A DNA stretch of 64,000 nucleotides from an uncultured Acetatifactor sp. (lineage in GTDB: Bacteria; Bacillota; Clostridia; Lachnospirales; Lachnospiraceae). Location of the stretch: positions 1-64,000 of the forward strand of contig CAJUIA010000006.1 in assembly GCA_910586485.1 (NCBI GenBank), given 5' to 3'. The first letter of the stretch is position 1; each line of letters starts with the position of its first letter. Positions 1 through 7,937 of the stretch are shown in pieces. A program made the position numbers and the translations under genes. The notes below the pieces were generated by a model. The model saw only the letters and a list, made by a program, of their open reading frames with translations. It did no database searches and had not been told where the DNA came from.

Positions 1-55
1 GGAGAGCATCTGCCTTACAAGCAGAGGGTCATAGGTTCGAGCCCTATAACTTCCA
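1..55 (+). tRNA. tRNA-Val (TAC), 5' end cut by window
   Basis: The 3' two thirds of a tRNA. The anticodon loop CTTACAA is closed by a CTGC/GCAG-type stem and carries anticodon TAC, which reads valine GTA codons. The T arm is ATAGG-TTCGAGC-CCTAT at 31-47, followed by the 3' acceptor strand at 48-54 and discriminator A at 55. CCA is not encoded. The 5' acceptor strand and part of the D arm lie outside the window. Confidence 0.9.
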
Positions 56-76
56 CTCCGGCTTTGGCCGGAATAT

Positions 77-150
77 GGCGAGATAGCTCAGCTGGCTAGA
101 GCATGCGGTTCATACCCGCAGTGTCGAGGGTTCAAGTCCCCCTCTCGCTA
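77..150 (+). tRNA. tRNA-Met (CAT), elongator type
   Basis: Complete cloverleaf: acceptor strand GGCGAGA at 77-83 pairs with TCTCGCT at 143-149 (one G-U pair), the D arm contains AGCTCAG, the anticodon loop TTCATAC gives CAT, and the T arm is built on GGTTCAAGTCC. The anticodon stem lacks the three consecutive G-C pairs expected of an initiator tRNA and the first acceptor pair is not mismatched, so an elongator is preferred. CCA is not encoded. It lies 21 bases after the tRNA-Val and probably belongs to the same transcript. Confidence 0.92.
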
Positions 151-168
151 TTTTGGGCAGCACAAAGG

Positions 169-198
169 AAGAGAAGCGAAAAGAGGCTTCTCTTTTTT
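169..198 (+). terminator. Rho-independent terminator of the tRNA operon
   Basis: Arms AAGAGAAGC (169-177) and GCTTCTCTT (186-194) enclose an 8-base loop and run into a T6 tract at 193-198, directly after the tRNA-Met. Confidence 0.8.
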
Positions 199-222
199 GT
201 TGCCTGTAAGGCAGGAAGGACT

Positions 223-260
223 GTCTGTCAGGGCATAAGGAACAGCCCTGGCGGACAGAC
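223..260. other. Imperfect hairpin between the tRNA terminator and the XRE gene
   Basis: GTCTGTC (223-229) pairs with GACAGAC (254-260), with an inner AGGGC/GCCCT stem. It abuts the end of the minus-strand XRE gene. It has no T tract on either strand, so terminator function is doubtful. Confidence 0.4.
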
Positions 261-505
261 TAAGGCAATGCAAAAAGCGTATTAAAGTCGCAATTCAGAA
301 TATGGGTCAATGCGAACAAAAGGTCCACACTGGGATTATTTGTACCACTCTCCACTTTGCTAAAGGTACTTGTACTGATTTCCACCCCTTCTAACTGCAG
401 CTTGGCGACAATGTCTGCATTCCTCAGGTTGTGCTGTATTCTTAGTTTTCTGATGTTTGTACCGACCAAATTATTGGTTCGTTGATTTATTCGTGCTTGT
501 TTCAT
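260..505 (-). CDS. Small XRE-type helix-turn-helix regulator
   Basis: From the ATG at 505 this encodes about 81 residues, nearly all of them one Cro/C1-type helix-turn-helix domain: NIRKLRIQHN, then a recognition-helix region STSTFSKVESGTNNPS, then a closing helix LLFALTHILNC. Such proteins are cytoplasmic DNA-binding regulators without a ligand domain. A TTG at 580 would add 25 residues unlike the family; neither start has a convincing Shine-Dalgarno, so the start is uncertain. It diverges from the small gene at 626, and an inverted repeat lies between them, so it may control that gene and itself (inference). It is AT-rich compared with its neighbours. Confidence 0.75.
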   Translation of the reverse strand: MKQARINQRTNNLVGTNIRKLRIQHNLRNADIVAKLQLEGVEISTSTFSKVESGTNNPSVDLLFALTHILNCDFNTLFALP

Positions 506-538
506 AATTAGAAGTTTATCCAAAATTTTAAAAAACTG

Positions 539-578
539 TTGCCAAAATAGACGCGCCTGTGATAAAGTATCGTGATAC
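539..578 (+). promoter_or_regulatory. Candidate promoter with a palindromic operator
   Basis: TTGCCA at 539-544 is 16-17 bases from an imperfect -10 around GATAAA (561-566). It is followed by the inverted repeat GTATC-GT-GATAC at 567-578. It lies upstream of the small gene at 626 and next to a divergent XRE regulator. The -10 match is weak. Confidence 0.4.
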
Positions 579-625
579 AATTATAAAAGAAACATAAATA
601 TTAATTCTATAAGGAGTAAAACAAA

Positions 626-886
626 ATGAACAAATTCAAAAAAGTTTTCATGAAAATTAAAATGTATTACCGAAAGAGAAAACTCTATAAGCTTGCGGAG
701 ATGGATGCCAGCATCATGTGCGGGGCCTATTTTCGGATGCTGCCCCCGGAAGTCTATATAGAGGGCGACAAGGAGACGATGCTGAGAGAGACTCAGCGTG
801 TCCTGCGAGAATTTAAGCAAAGCTATGAAAACCTGAATGCCGAAGAAGCTCCGGCGGCGGAAGAATCCGAAGAAATATCAGAATAA
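626..886 (+). CDS. Hypothetical small protein (86 aa), basic N-terminus and acidic tail
   Basis: I do not recognise a family. The N-terminal 22 residues are strongly basic with aromatic residues (MNKFKKVFMKIKMYYRKRK). The middle contains CGAYFRMLPPEVYIEG and a probable helix ending in QRVLREFKQSYENL, and the last 16 residues are acidic and alanine-rich. There is no signal peptide or membrane segment. A good Shine-Dalgarno, AAGGAG, sits at 611-616, which supports this strand against the antisense open frame. It diverges from the XRE regulator and may be its target. Confidence 0.65.
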   Translation: MNKFKKVFMKIKMYYRKRKLYKLAEMDASIMCGAYFRMLPPEVYIEGDKETMLRETQRVLREFKQSYENLNAEEAPAAEESEEISE

Positions 887-959
887 TATATTTTATATTC
901 TAACAGAAAAGTAAGCGAATTGCAAGAATTATTTTTGAACGGCGGGAATTTATGTGCAT

Positions 960-993
960 AAAAAGGCCGCCACTACTTAAAATAGTGGCGGCC
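960..993 (-). terminator. Strong Rho-independent terminator of the Opp-type operon
   Basis: On the minus strand a perfect 11-bp stem, GGCCGCCACTA with TAGTGGCGGCC (965-975/983-993), encloses a 7-base loop and is followed by a T5 tract (960-964). It starts a few bases after the stop codon of the last ABC gene. Confidence 0.93.
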
Positions 994-998
994 GGGCT

Positions 999-2018
999 TT
1001 AAGCGTTCTTTTTTGCATTTTCGTCATAGGTAAAGCCGCGCAGGCTTAATTCCTTCGCTCTGTGACATGCGCAGAGGCGTCCGTCAGGCATGGTTTCCAG
1101 AGCAGGAGAGTCTGTTTTACATTTTTCGGTGCAGTAATGGCATCTTTCGTGGAAGTAGCAGCCGCTTGGCGGATTGGCAGGGTTGGGGATTTCACCTTTT
1201 AAGGGGATACGATCCATCTGAACTGTCGGATCCGCTACGGGTACAGCGGAGAGCAGTGCCTCTGTGTACGGATGCAGGGGCTTTTCAAACAGTTCCTCCG
1301 CCGGGCCGAATTCCACCATCCGTCCCAGATACATAACGCCCACCTTATCGGAAATATGCTCCACTACCGAAAGATCATGGCTGATAAACAGGTAGGTTAA
1401 TTTCAGCTCCTTCTGCAGGTCTCGCAGCAGGTTAATGACCTGCGCCTGAATGGATACGTCCAGAGCGGAAACCGCCTCGTCGCAGACGATGATCTGAGGC
1501 TCGATTACCAATGCTCTGGCAATGCCGATACGCTGGCGCTGTCCTCCCGAAAAAGCATGAGGATAACGCATCAGATACATAGGATTCAGGCCCACCTTTT
1601 CTGCCATTGCCTTTGCTTTCTGATCCATCTCGTCCTTGGACATTTTCGGATAATTGGCTTTTAAAGGCTCCTTGATAATATCCAAAACCGTCATTCTGGG
1701 ATCAAGAGAAGAGTAGGGATCCTGGAAGATCATTTGGATCTCCTTGCGGATCTCCTTCATTTTCTTTTTGTCTACCTTCAAAAAATCCAGCTCTTCTCCA
1801 CTTTTTGTGCGATAAAATACTTCACCCTCGGAAGCGTTGTAGGCCCGGACGATACAGCGTCCCAGAGTAGTTTTGCCGCAGCCGGATTCGCCCACGATAC
1901 CGATGGTTTCTCCGGGCTTTACGTTGAAGCTGACGTCGGTCACGGCCTTTACCGTCACGCCCTTGGAGCTGAAACGCTTATGCAGTCCTTTCACTTCCAT
2001 GATATTTTCTTTGTTCAT
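999..2018 (-). CDS. Opp/Dpp-type ABC importer ATPase, second subunit (OppF-like)
   Basis: A cytoplasmic ATPase of 339 residues that pairs with the OppD-like protein to power solute import. Visible motifs are Walker A GESGCGKTT near residue 45, signature FSGGQRQR near 158, Walker B IIVCDEAVSALD near 177 and the H-loop SHDLSVVEH. The C-terminal oligopeptide-type domain is cysteine-rich (CYFHERCHYC). It is the last gene of the minus-strand operon, its start overlapping the previous stop by 4 bases (ATGA), so it is translationally coupled. Family naming says peptide, but the divergent glycan operon suggests an oligosaccharide (inference). Confidence 0.95.
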   Translation of the reverse strand: MNKENIMEVKGLHKRFSSKGVTVKAVTDVSFNVKPGETIGIVGESGCGKTTLGRCIVRAYNASEGEVFYRTKSGEELDFLKVDKKKMKEIRKEIQMIFQDPYSSLDPRMTVLDIIKEPLKANYPKMSKDEMDQKAKAMAEKVGLNPMYLMRYPHAFSGGQRQRIGIARALVIEPQIIVCDEAVSALDVSIQAQVINLLRDLQKELKLTYLFISHDLSVVEHISDKVGVMYLGRMVEFGPAEELFEKPLHPYTEALLSAVPVADPTVQMDRIPLKGEIPNPANPPSGCYFHERCHYCTEKCKTDSPALETMPDGRLCACHRAKELSLRGFTYDENAKKNA

Positions 2019-3085
2019 GATTTGGCCTCCTCGTTTTTCAGGATAGCTTCCACCTTTGCTCTCTGGGCCCTGCAGGCCTCATGAGGGCAGTTAAAGCAGG
2101 CAATCTTGTGACCGGGAGCAATTTCCGTAAGCTCCGGCTCCGCTTTGTTGCAGAGCCCCTCGATGCGGACATCGCAGCGGTCGTAAAAGCCGCAGGCTTT
2201 GGGCAGATTCATAGCCAGGGGAACCGTTCCCTCAATGGAGAACAGCCTATCCTCCTTTTTGGAGCCGATCTTGTGAACGGATCCAATCAGTCCCCTTGTG
2301 TAAGGGTGCTGAGGATTTGCATAAATTTCCGAGGCGTCGGCGCTCTCCACGATTTTTCCCAGGTACATAACGGCCACCCGGTCGCACATTTTGGCAACGA
2401 CACCCAGATCGTGGGTAATGAAAAGGATTGCCATGTTGAAATCCTTTTGAAGCTCCTTCATCAGCTCCAAAATCTGTGCCTGAATGGTCACATCAAGCGC
2501 TGTGGTAGGCTCGTCGGCAATCAGCATTTTCGGATTGCATACCAGCGCCATGGCAATCAGGGCACGCTGCAGCATACCGCCGGAAAACTCATGAGGATAC
2601 TGGTTATAACGTTTTTCCACATTGGCGATGCCTACCTTGCGCATGACCTCCATGGAAATTTCCTTGGATTTCTTTTTGTCCTTCGTTATATGGAGCCTTG
2701 TGGCTTCGTTAATCTGATTACCGATGGTATACATGGGGGAGAAGGCCACCATGGGCTCCTGGAAAATCATGGAGATTTCCTTGCCGCGGATGGAACGGAT
2801 TTCCTTACCCTTCTGGTCCAGAGAAAGAAGATCCACCTGGCCCATGCTCTCCGAATCAAACAAAATTTGTCCGCCAGGCACGCATTTTTTATCGTTGATG
2901 CCTAAAATTGCCTTGCAGGTTAAGGATTTGCCGCAGCCGGATTCGCCCACCAGGCCCAGCGTTTCCCCTTTTTTCATCTCGAAGTTTACACCCCGGACTG
3001 CTGTCAGCAGTCCCTCCGTCATATGAATGTCCACATGGAGGTCCTTGACTTCAAGAATATTATCGTTGTTCATATTTCCGCTCAT
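2015..3085 (-). CDS. Opp/Dpp-type ABC importer ATPase, first subunit (OppD-like)
   Basis: The partner ATPase of about 356 residues. Motifs are Walker A GESGCGKSLT, signature FSGGMLQR, Walker B MLIADEPTTALD and H-loop THDLGVV. The C-terminal oligopeptide domain has spaced cysteines. I start at MSGN (3085) because AAGGAGG lies about 11 bases upstream on the minus strand; the frame stays open to 3127, which would overlap oppC. It sits between the permease gene and the OppF-like gene in one operon. Confidence 0.94.
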   Translation of the reverse strand: MSGNMNNDNILEVKDLHVDIHMTEGLLTAVRGVNFEMKKGETLGLVGESGCGKSLTCKAILGINDKKCVPGGQILFDSESMGQVDLLSLDQKGKEIRSIRGKEISMIFQEPMVAFSPMYTIGNQINEATRLHITKDKKKSKEISMEVMRKVGIANVEKRYNQYPHEFSGGMLQRALIAMALVCNPKMLIADEPTTALDVTIQAQILELMKELQKDFNMAILFITHDLGVVAKMCDRVAVMYLGKIVESADASEIYANPQHPYTRGLIGSVHKIGSKKEDRLFSIEGTVPLAMNLPKACGFYDRCDVRIEGLCNKAEPELTEIAPGHKIACFNCPHEACRAQRAKVEAILKNEEAKS

Positions 3086-3101
3086 TTTCGTCTCAGCCTC
3101 C

Positions 3102-4223
3102 TTATTTGTACGGGTCTGCAGCGTCACGGATTCCGTCGCCTAAGAAGTTAAAGGCAAGGACGGTGATCGTCACGAAGATGATGGGGATCAGCTTATGAGG
3201 ATTGCTTGCAACGTCGGTGACGGAGCTTGCCTCCTGAAGCAGTACGCCCCAGCTGGTTGCGGGGGACTTGATACCAAGTCCCAAATAGGACATGGAGGTC
3301 TCGCCCACGATGGATCCCGGTATTCCTAAGGTAATGGATACGATCAGGTAACTCATAAAGCCGGGTACTAAGTGCTTCCAGATGATCTTCCAGGTGGATA
3401 CGCCGGAGAGTCTCGCTGCCATCACGTAATCCTCATTCTTTAAGGAGAGGAACTTACCGCGCACCACGCGGGCCATGCCGGTCCAGTTGATAAAGGAGAG
3501 GATGATGGTGATGTAAAAATACATTTTTACGGTGGAGATTCCGGGAGGAATCGCCGCGGAAAGGGCCATCCACAGAGGAATCTGCGGAACTGCACCAATC
3601 ACCTCGATAATTCTTTGAATCACAATATCTACGGCTCCGCCGAAATATCCGGAGATGGAACCGATGGTCACACCCAGGAAGAAGCTGATAATAGCGCTGG
3701 CAAAGGGAATGGTCAGGGAAATTCTGCTTCCTAAAAGGACGCGGGAGAAAATATCCCGTCCCAGAGCATCCGTGCCGAAGAGCATGACCTTGGCGCCGCT
3801 TCCGCCGTTACTTCCTTCACCGACACCGAAAAGATGGATGTCGCAGGGAATCAGTCCCAGAATCTTATATTCCGAGCCATGGACGAAAAAGTTTATTTTA
3901 TAATATTCCGAGGTATCCTCTGTAATCTTTACGGAGAAATCCGACCGGTTGATGGTTTTTTCCAGCTTATATACGTGGGGACCGATAAATTCTCCCTCAT
4001 GGGTCCAGTGGACCTTGGAGGGGGCGCTGTTTTTATACAGGGCGTCAAACTCATCCAGAGAGTAGGGCGCCAGGAAATCCGCAAATAGGGCTCCCAGATA
4101 CAAAATCAGGAGAATGAGCATGGAAAGCTTTGCCAGTCTATGCTTTTTCAGCTTTCTGGCCATTAAGGTCCATTGGGAAGCAAGATAATAATCTTCATTG
4201 CTTTTCTGTTTCTTTTTCCACAT
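3102..4223 (-). CDS. Opp-type ABC importer permease (OppC-like), long extracytoplasmic loop
   Basis: An inner-membrane permease of 373 residues with the binding-protein-dependent transport domain in the C-terminal two thirds; the EAA-type loop is around AARLSGVSTWKIIWKHLVPG. One N-terminal membrane helix (near residues 33-52) is followed by about 110 residues of predicted extracytoplasmic sequence before GTDALGRDIFSR. Ordinary OppC proteins are near 300 residues, so the extra length is in this loop, which may contact the large binding protein. Its start overlaps the oppB-like stop by one base. Confidence 0.93.
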   Translation of the reverse strand: MWKKKQKSNEDYYLASQWTLMARKLKKHRLAKLSMLILLILYLGALFADFLAPYSLDEFDALYKNSAPSKVHWTHEGEFIGPHVYKLEKTINRSDFSVKITEDTSEYYKINFFVHGSEYKILGLIPCDIHLFGVGEGSNGGSGAKVMLFGTDALGRDIFSRVLLGSRISLTIPFASAIISFFLGVTIGSISGYFGGAVDIVIQRIIEVIGAVPQIPLWMALSAAIPPGISTVKMYFYITIILSFINWTGMARVVRGKFLSLKNEDYVMAARLSGVSTWKIIWKHLVPGFMSYLIVSITLGIPGSIVGETSMSYLGLGIKSPATSWGVLLQEASSVTDVASNPHKLIPIIFVTITVLAFNFLGDGIRDAADPYK

Positions 4224-5353
4224 TATCTGCCACCTCCTGAATAACGGATTCTCGGATCAAGGAATGCCAGGGCAATATCGGAGAAGAGGATACCGATCAC
4301 TACCAGGACTGCCTGAACCATGACGATTGCTCCTGCAAGGTACATATCCTGGGCCTGAAGAGCTTTAAACAGCACCGGACCCTGAATCTGCATGTTCAGC
4401 ACCATGGCCGTGACCGTAGAGCCGGAGAACAGGCTGGATAAAACGCCGCCCAGTCCGGAGACGGTGGGGTTGATGGCTGCACGGAAGCAGTATTTCATGA
4501 TGATGGTACGCTCCGGTACGCCCTTTGCCCTTGCGGTCAGGGTATATTGTCTGGCAACCTCATCCAGCATCTGAGCCCGCACGGAACGGATGATGCCGCA
4601 GGTGCCGCTGGTGCCGATGACGATGATGGGAATAATCATTCTTTTTAAAAAGTCGCCAAAGTTATATAGATGAATGCCGTTTTGCAGCATCTCCTGTGAG
4701 AACAGGCCCACATTTGCATTTCCCGTCCATTTATAGGATAGATACATCAGCACGATTGCCAGAATAAAGTTTGGTATGGCCGCGCCCAGAAAGCCTATGA
4801 TGGAAGAGATGTAATCCCCCACGGAATATTGATGGGTGGAGGCATAGACGGCAATGGGCAGGGATACCGCATACTGAAAAATCATAATGATTGCGGTAAC
4901 CAGAATGGTAAGACCAAGCCGGTCATCCACCACGTCCCAGACGTCCCGGCCATAGGCAAAGGAGTATTTCCAGTTATGATGGGAACCGTATAATCTGTAA
5001 TAAGTAGAGTCTGTAGGAGTCCAGATAATGTCCTTAATCCACTTGATATACTGCTCGTGGATGGGCAGATCCAGCCCGTAATCCGCACGGAGCTGTGCCG
5101 CGTAATCCGCATCCACAAATTCTCCCTCCGATGCAAGCGCAGCAATGTGAGCGGATACATAATCTCCGGGAGGCAGCTGAATAACGAAGAAAACCAGAAT
5201 CGAAATCAAAAACAATGTAGGTATGAACATCAGAAGACGTTTGATTATGTATTGGACGAGATCTTTTTTGAAGAAAGCGCCCACGGCTTCCGGCAGGGTT
5301 TTCTTCGGGGCGCTTTCAGGTATGCTCTCTGATTTGTACGCATTTTCTTCCAT
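4223..5353 (-). CDS. Opp-type ABC importer permease (OppB-like)
   Basis: An inner-membrane permease of 376 residues. A cytoplasmic N-terminal extension of about 38 residues precedes the first membrane helix (LLMFIPTLFLISILVFFVIQ). Then come a periplasm-side region rich in W and Y and a transport domain of about five helices, with the EAA-like loop TARAKGVPERTIIMKYCFR. It forms the heterodimeric channel with the OppC-like protein. It follows the binding-protein gene after a 126-bp gap containing a terminator-like hairpin, so it is probably expressed below the binding protein. Confidence 0.93.
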   Translation of the reverse strand: MEENAYKSESIPESAPKKTLPEAVGAFFKKDLVQYIIKRLLMFIPTLFLISILVFFVIQLPPGDYVSAHIAALASEGEFVDADYAAQLRADYGLDLPIHEQYIKWIKDIIWTPTDSTYYRLYGSHHNWKYSFAYGRDVWDVVDDRLGLTILVTAIIMIFQYAVSLPIAVYASTHQYSVGDYISSIIGFLGAAIPNFILAIVLMYLSYKWTGNANVGLFSQEMLQNGIHLYNFGDFLKRMIIPIIVIGTSGTCGIIRSVRAQMLDEVARQYTLTARAKGVPERTIIMKYCFRAAINPTVSGLGGVLSSLFSGSTVTAMVLNMQIQGPVLFKALQAQDMYLAGAIVMVQAVLVVIGILFSDIALAFLDPRIRYSGGGR

Positions 5354-5370
5354 TAGAAATTCCCTTTCTT

Positions 5371-5410
5371 AAAAAATCCGGAGGCAGAGAACCGGGTCCC
5401 CCGCCTCCGG
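5371..5410 (-). terminator. Intra-operon stem-loop with U tract (attenuator or partial terminator)
   Basis: On the minus strand CCGGAGGC (5403-5410) pairs with GCCTCCGG (5378-5385), followed by T6 (5371-5376). It lies between the binding-protein stop (5480) and the permease start (5353). Such elements commonly let binding protein accumulate above the permeases. Confidence 0.75.
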
Positions 5411-5479
5411 AAGTTATCATGGATACCTGCCTTGTTACTCTGCAGGGAAGTCTGCCGCCGTGAAAGCGGCTTTGTCTGT

Positions 5480-7567
5480 TTATTCTGTCTTAAACAGTGT
5501 CCAGTAGTGGATGATGTTCTGATACTGATACAGGTCATCGTTTACCAGCAGATCAGGATAGTTGTGAATCTTGGAGCTTACCAGGCTGTATGCGCCTGCT
5601 GCCTTTAAGTATGCGATGGTCCAGAGATTTTCCTTGTGTACATTGTAAATGTCCAGAGTGTACTGATCTCTTTCGTCCGAATCAGGCGTTGCCTTCCACT
5701 GCTCGTAGATGTCCAACAGCTTCTGCATGTCGCCCTCAGGCTTCACGCCCTGTGCGCCGTTTGTTCCGTAGTAGGTGCCGTACTCGCCGTACCATTCCGC
5801 TGACTGTGCGATGGGAACGAAGGGCTGTACTCTGGATTTCAGGGAAACGCCGCCGATAGCGGTGTGAGGTCCAAGCACTGCGTACCAGTCATTATTGTCG
5901 ATCTCCTGGTCGAAGGCGGAAACCTCGATGTCCTTGGTTGCACACTTGATGCCTGCCTTATTATAATACTGCTCCAGAACCGGATATGCAGCGTCGGCGC
6001 CGGAATCCGTGTAGGTGTAAATGGTCAGGACAAAGTCCGTGCCGTCTGCAAAATCATAAAAGCCGTCGCTGCCCATTACCAGGCCGCATTCCTCCAGAAG
6101 CGTCTTTGCGCCTGCTTCGTCGTATTCCGTCCACTTCTGCTCCCATTCCGCATCATAGCCGAAGTTGCCTTCCTGGGGAGCGCACTGGCCGGGCTCAAGG
6201 AAGCCGTCCGAAAGGAGGCCGGAAACCTGTGCACGGTCCACACTGATGGAGATGGCCTGACGGAACTTGGGATTTGCAAAAAGCTCCGCATACTTTTCGT
6301 CCTTGCAGGTATAGTTAAAGGTAATCAGGTAGGAGCCCCAGTTTGTGCTGACAAGCTCGCGAAGATATGCTGCATCTCCAAGGTCTGCCAGAAGAGAAGC
6401 AATATCCTGCATGCCCACTTCCATAATATCCAGCTCGCCGGAACGGAACATCAGCTGATCCTGGCCGTCCTCGGAGGTGGCGTTAAAGTGAATCTCGTCA
6501 CAGTAAGGAAGCTGCTGGCCCTGTGCGTCAACCTTCCAGAAGTAAGGGTTGCGCTCTAAGATGCAGAGCTGTGCGTCTTTGGAGTTATTGCCTTCCTTTG
6601 TAGAAAGTACATAAGAGTTCAGGCAGGGAATGCCGTCCTCGTTCCACCAGTAATAGGAAACTGCCTTGCCCAGATCGTTGACGGTAGCGGCGTCGATGCC
6701 CTTTGCCTGTGCATTTAAGAGTACCTGCTCATCACTTAAGCCCGTCTTTTCCCAATAAGGATTCTCCACATAGATGGAATCGGGAATCATGTCAAGCAGA
6801 TAATGGGAAGGCGCCCAGCACCACTTGAAATCGCCGTTCTCGATAAAGTCGGCGGGGAACTTGGGATTTACAAAGGTCCAGGTTACGGTGTAGTCGTCAA
6901 CCTTTTCCAGAACCGCCCAGGAATCTTCGCCGTTTACCGTTTCCTTTAAAGCAGCCCAGCTCTTCTTGGTGTCATAATTGGTAAGGTGGCACATATAGTA
7001 CCAGAAGGTAATGTCGTCCGCGTTGAAGTCATCGCCGTCGGACCACTTCATGCCTTCTCTGAGCTTAAAGGTCCATACGGTGTAATCGTCATTGTGTTCA
7101 AAGCTCTTGATGACATTGGGATAATAGGTCCCGTTAGAATTAAAATGAATGATGGTTTCCAGTACGGGTCTGGACAGTCCCCAGCTTCCGCCTGCGCCCA
7201 CAAGGTTGATCACGCCGCCGTAGGTACCGATTTCCAGGGGATTTCCCGCCGCGTCGGTGCTTTCTATAAAGAGGTCGTCCTTTACGGGAATTCTCTCTTC
7301 CAGCTTGGGAAGAGATCCTGCTGCAACCAGATCGGCAAGCATGGGTGCTTCGCCGGAGGTCGCTGCCTCAACGGGGGGGGCAGATTCATCGGGTTTTGAT
7401 TCAGGCGTTGACTCCGGTGTCGATTCCGGCGTGGATTCCTGAGACTGCTTCACATCGCTTCCGGAATTGGAAGGCGTATCACTGCCTGAATTGCCGTTGT
7501 CGCCGCAGGCAGCCAGAGAAACAGCCATTGTGCCCGCTAAAAGCAAGGCAATGAGTCTTTTCTTCAT
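5480..7567 (-). CDS. Large solute-binding lipoprotein of the Opp-type importer (SBP family 5)
   Basis: A 695-residue extracytoplasmic binding protein. The signal peptide MKKRLIALLLAGTMAVSLAAC ends in lipobox LAAC, so the mature protein is lipid-anchored. A linker of repeated TPES units (about residues 30-60) precedes the family-5 body (for example FKLREGMKWSDGDDFNADD). Most peptide-binding members are 500-550 residues; this one is long, like those serving oligosaccharide uptake in some Firmicutes and Thermotogae. The ATG at 7567 is chosen because GGAGG lies 7 bases upstream; the open frame runs further to 7696 without signal features. A strong promoter lies upstream. Confidence 0.93.
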   Translation of the reverse strand: MKKRLIALLLAGTMAVSLAACGDNGNSGSDTPSNSGSDVKQSQESTPESTPESTPESKPDESAPPVEAATSGEAPMLADLVAAGSLPKLEERIPVKDDLFIESTDAAGNPLEIGTYGGVINLVGAGGSWGLSRPVLETIIHFNSNGTYYPNVIKSFEHNDDYTVWTFKLREGMKWSDGDDFNADDITFWYYMCHLTNYDTKKSWAALKETVNGEDSWAVLEKVDDYTVTWTFVNPKFPADFIENGDFKWCWAPSHYLLDMIPDSIYVENPYWEKTGLSDEQVLLNAQAKGIDAATVNDLGKAVSYYWWNEDGIPCLNSYVLSTKEGNNSKDAQLCILERNPYFWKVDAQGQQLPYCDEIHFNATSEDGQDQLMFRSGELDIMEVGMQDIASLLADLGDAAYLRELVSTNWGSYLITFNYTCKDEKYAELFANPKFRQAISISVDRAQVSGLLSDGFLEPGQCAPQEGNFGYDAEWEQKWTEYDEAGAKTLLEECGLVMGSDGFYDFADGTDFVLTIYTYTDSGADAAYPVLEQYYNKAGIKCATKDIEVSAFDQEIDNNDWYAVLGPHTAIGGVSLKSRVQPFVPIAQSAEWYGEYGTYYGTNGAQGVKPEGDMQKLLDIYEQWKATPDSDERDQYTLDIYNVHKENLWTIAYLKAAGAYSLVSSKIHNYPDLLVNDDLYQYQNIIHYWTLFKTE

Positions 7568-7664
7568 AACTATATCCTCCTTCATGAATTCGGGAAGCGC
7601 TGTCTCACACAAAAAATACGGTTTTTCGACAAAGCAAAGATGCCAATGCGTTCCCTTTGATACT

Positions 7665-7693
7665 AGTATAGCAACCACATGATAAAAAGTCAA
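7665..7693 (-). promoter_or_regulatory. Sigma-A promoter of the importer operon
   Basis: On the minus strand TTGACT (7688-7693), an exact 17-base spacer and TATACT (7665-7670) give a near-consensus promoter about 100 bases upstream of the binding-protein start. Confidence 0.85.
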
Positions 7694-7742
7694 CACTAAT
7701 GTGCAAAATTTGTGTTGAATAATTTTGTGTATTGTACAAAAT
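7690..7742. promoter_or_regulatory. Two inverted repeats in the divergent control region
   Basis: The first repeat is TCAACAC (7690-7696) with GTGTTGA (7712-7718) and overlaps the importer -35 box. The second is ATTTTGT (7722-7728) with ACAAAAT (7736-7742). The whole 7568-7937 interval is otherwise gene-free and AT-rich. These are candidate operators shared by the importer and the glycan/inositol operon; no regulator gene is adjacent. Confidence 0.5.
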
Positions 7743-7750
7743 AAACAAAT

Positions 7751-7777
7751 TTGGCATTTCTGTTTCGTTAATATTAT
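7751..7777 (+). promoter_or_regulatory. Weak candidate promoter for the glycan/inositol operon
   Basis: TTGGCA at 7751-7756 and TATTAT at 7772-7777 are separated by only 15 bases. It is the best plus-strand candidate seen, but the spacing is poor and an activator may be needed. Confidence 0.3.
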
Positions 7778-7937
7778 GCAAAGAACAAAGAAAAGTCTAT
7801 TTTTGAAAGCAAAATATGCAATATCTAGATCTAAAAAAGCAAGAGATGCGTGGAAATTAAAGTCGTCCTCTGATACTCTTTATTATGAGGGGTCTGTTAT
7901 GTGCGCAGGGTACATGCGGAAAGGAATGGTTATTAAT

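Noticed and set aside
77..150. tRNA-Met as an integration site of a mobile element
   Set aside because: No integrase, no repeat of the tRNA 3' end and no phage or ICE genes in the window.
7380..7445. Short tandem repeat resembling a CRISPR or minisatellite
   Set aside because: It encodes the TPES linker of the binding lipoprotein and has no spacers.
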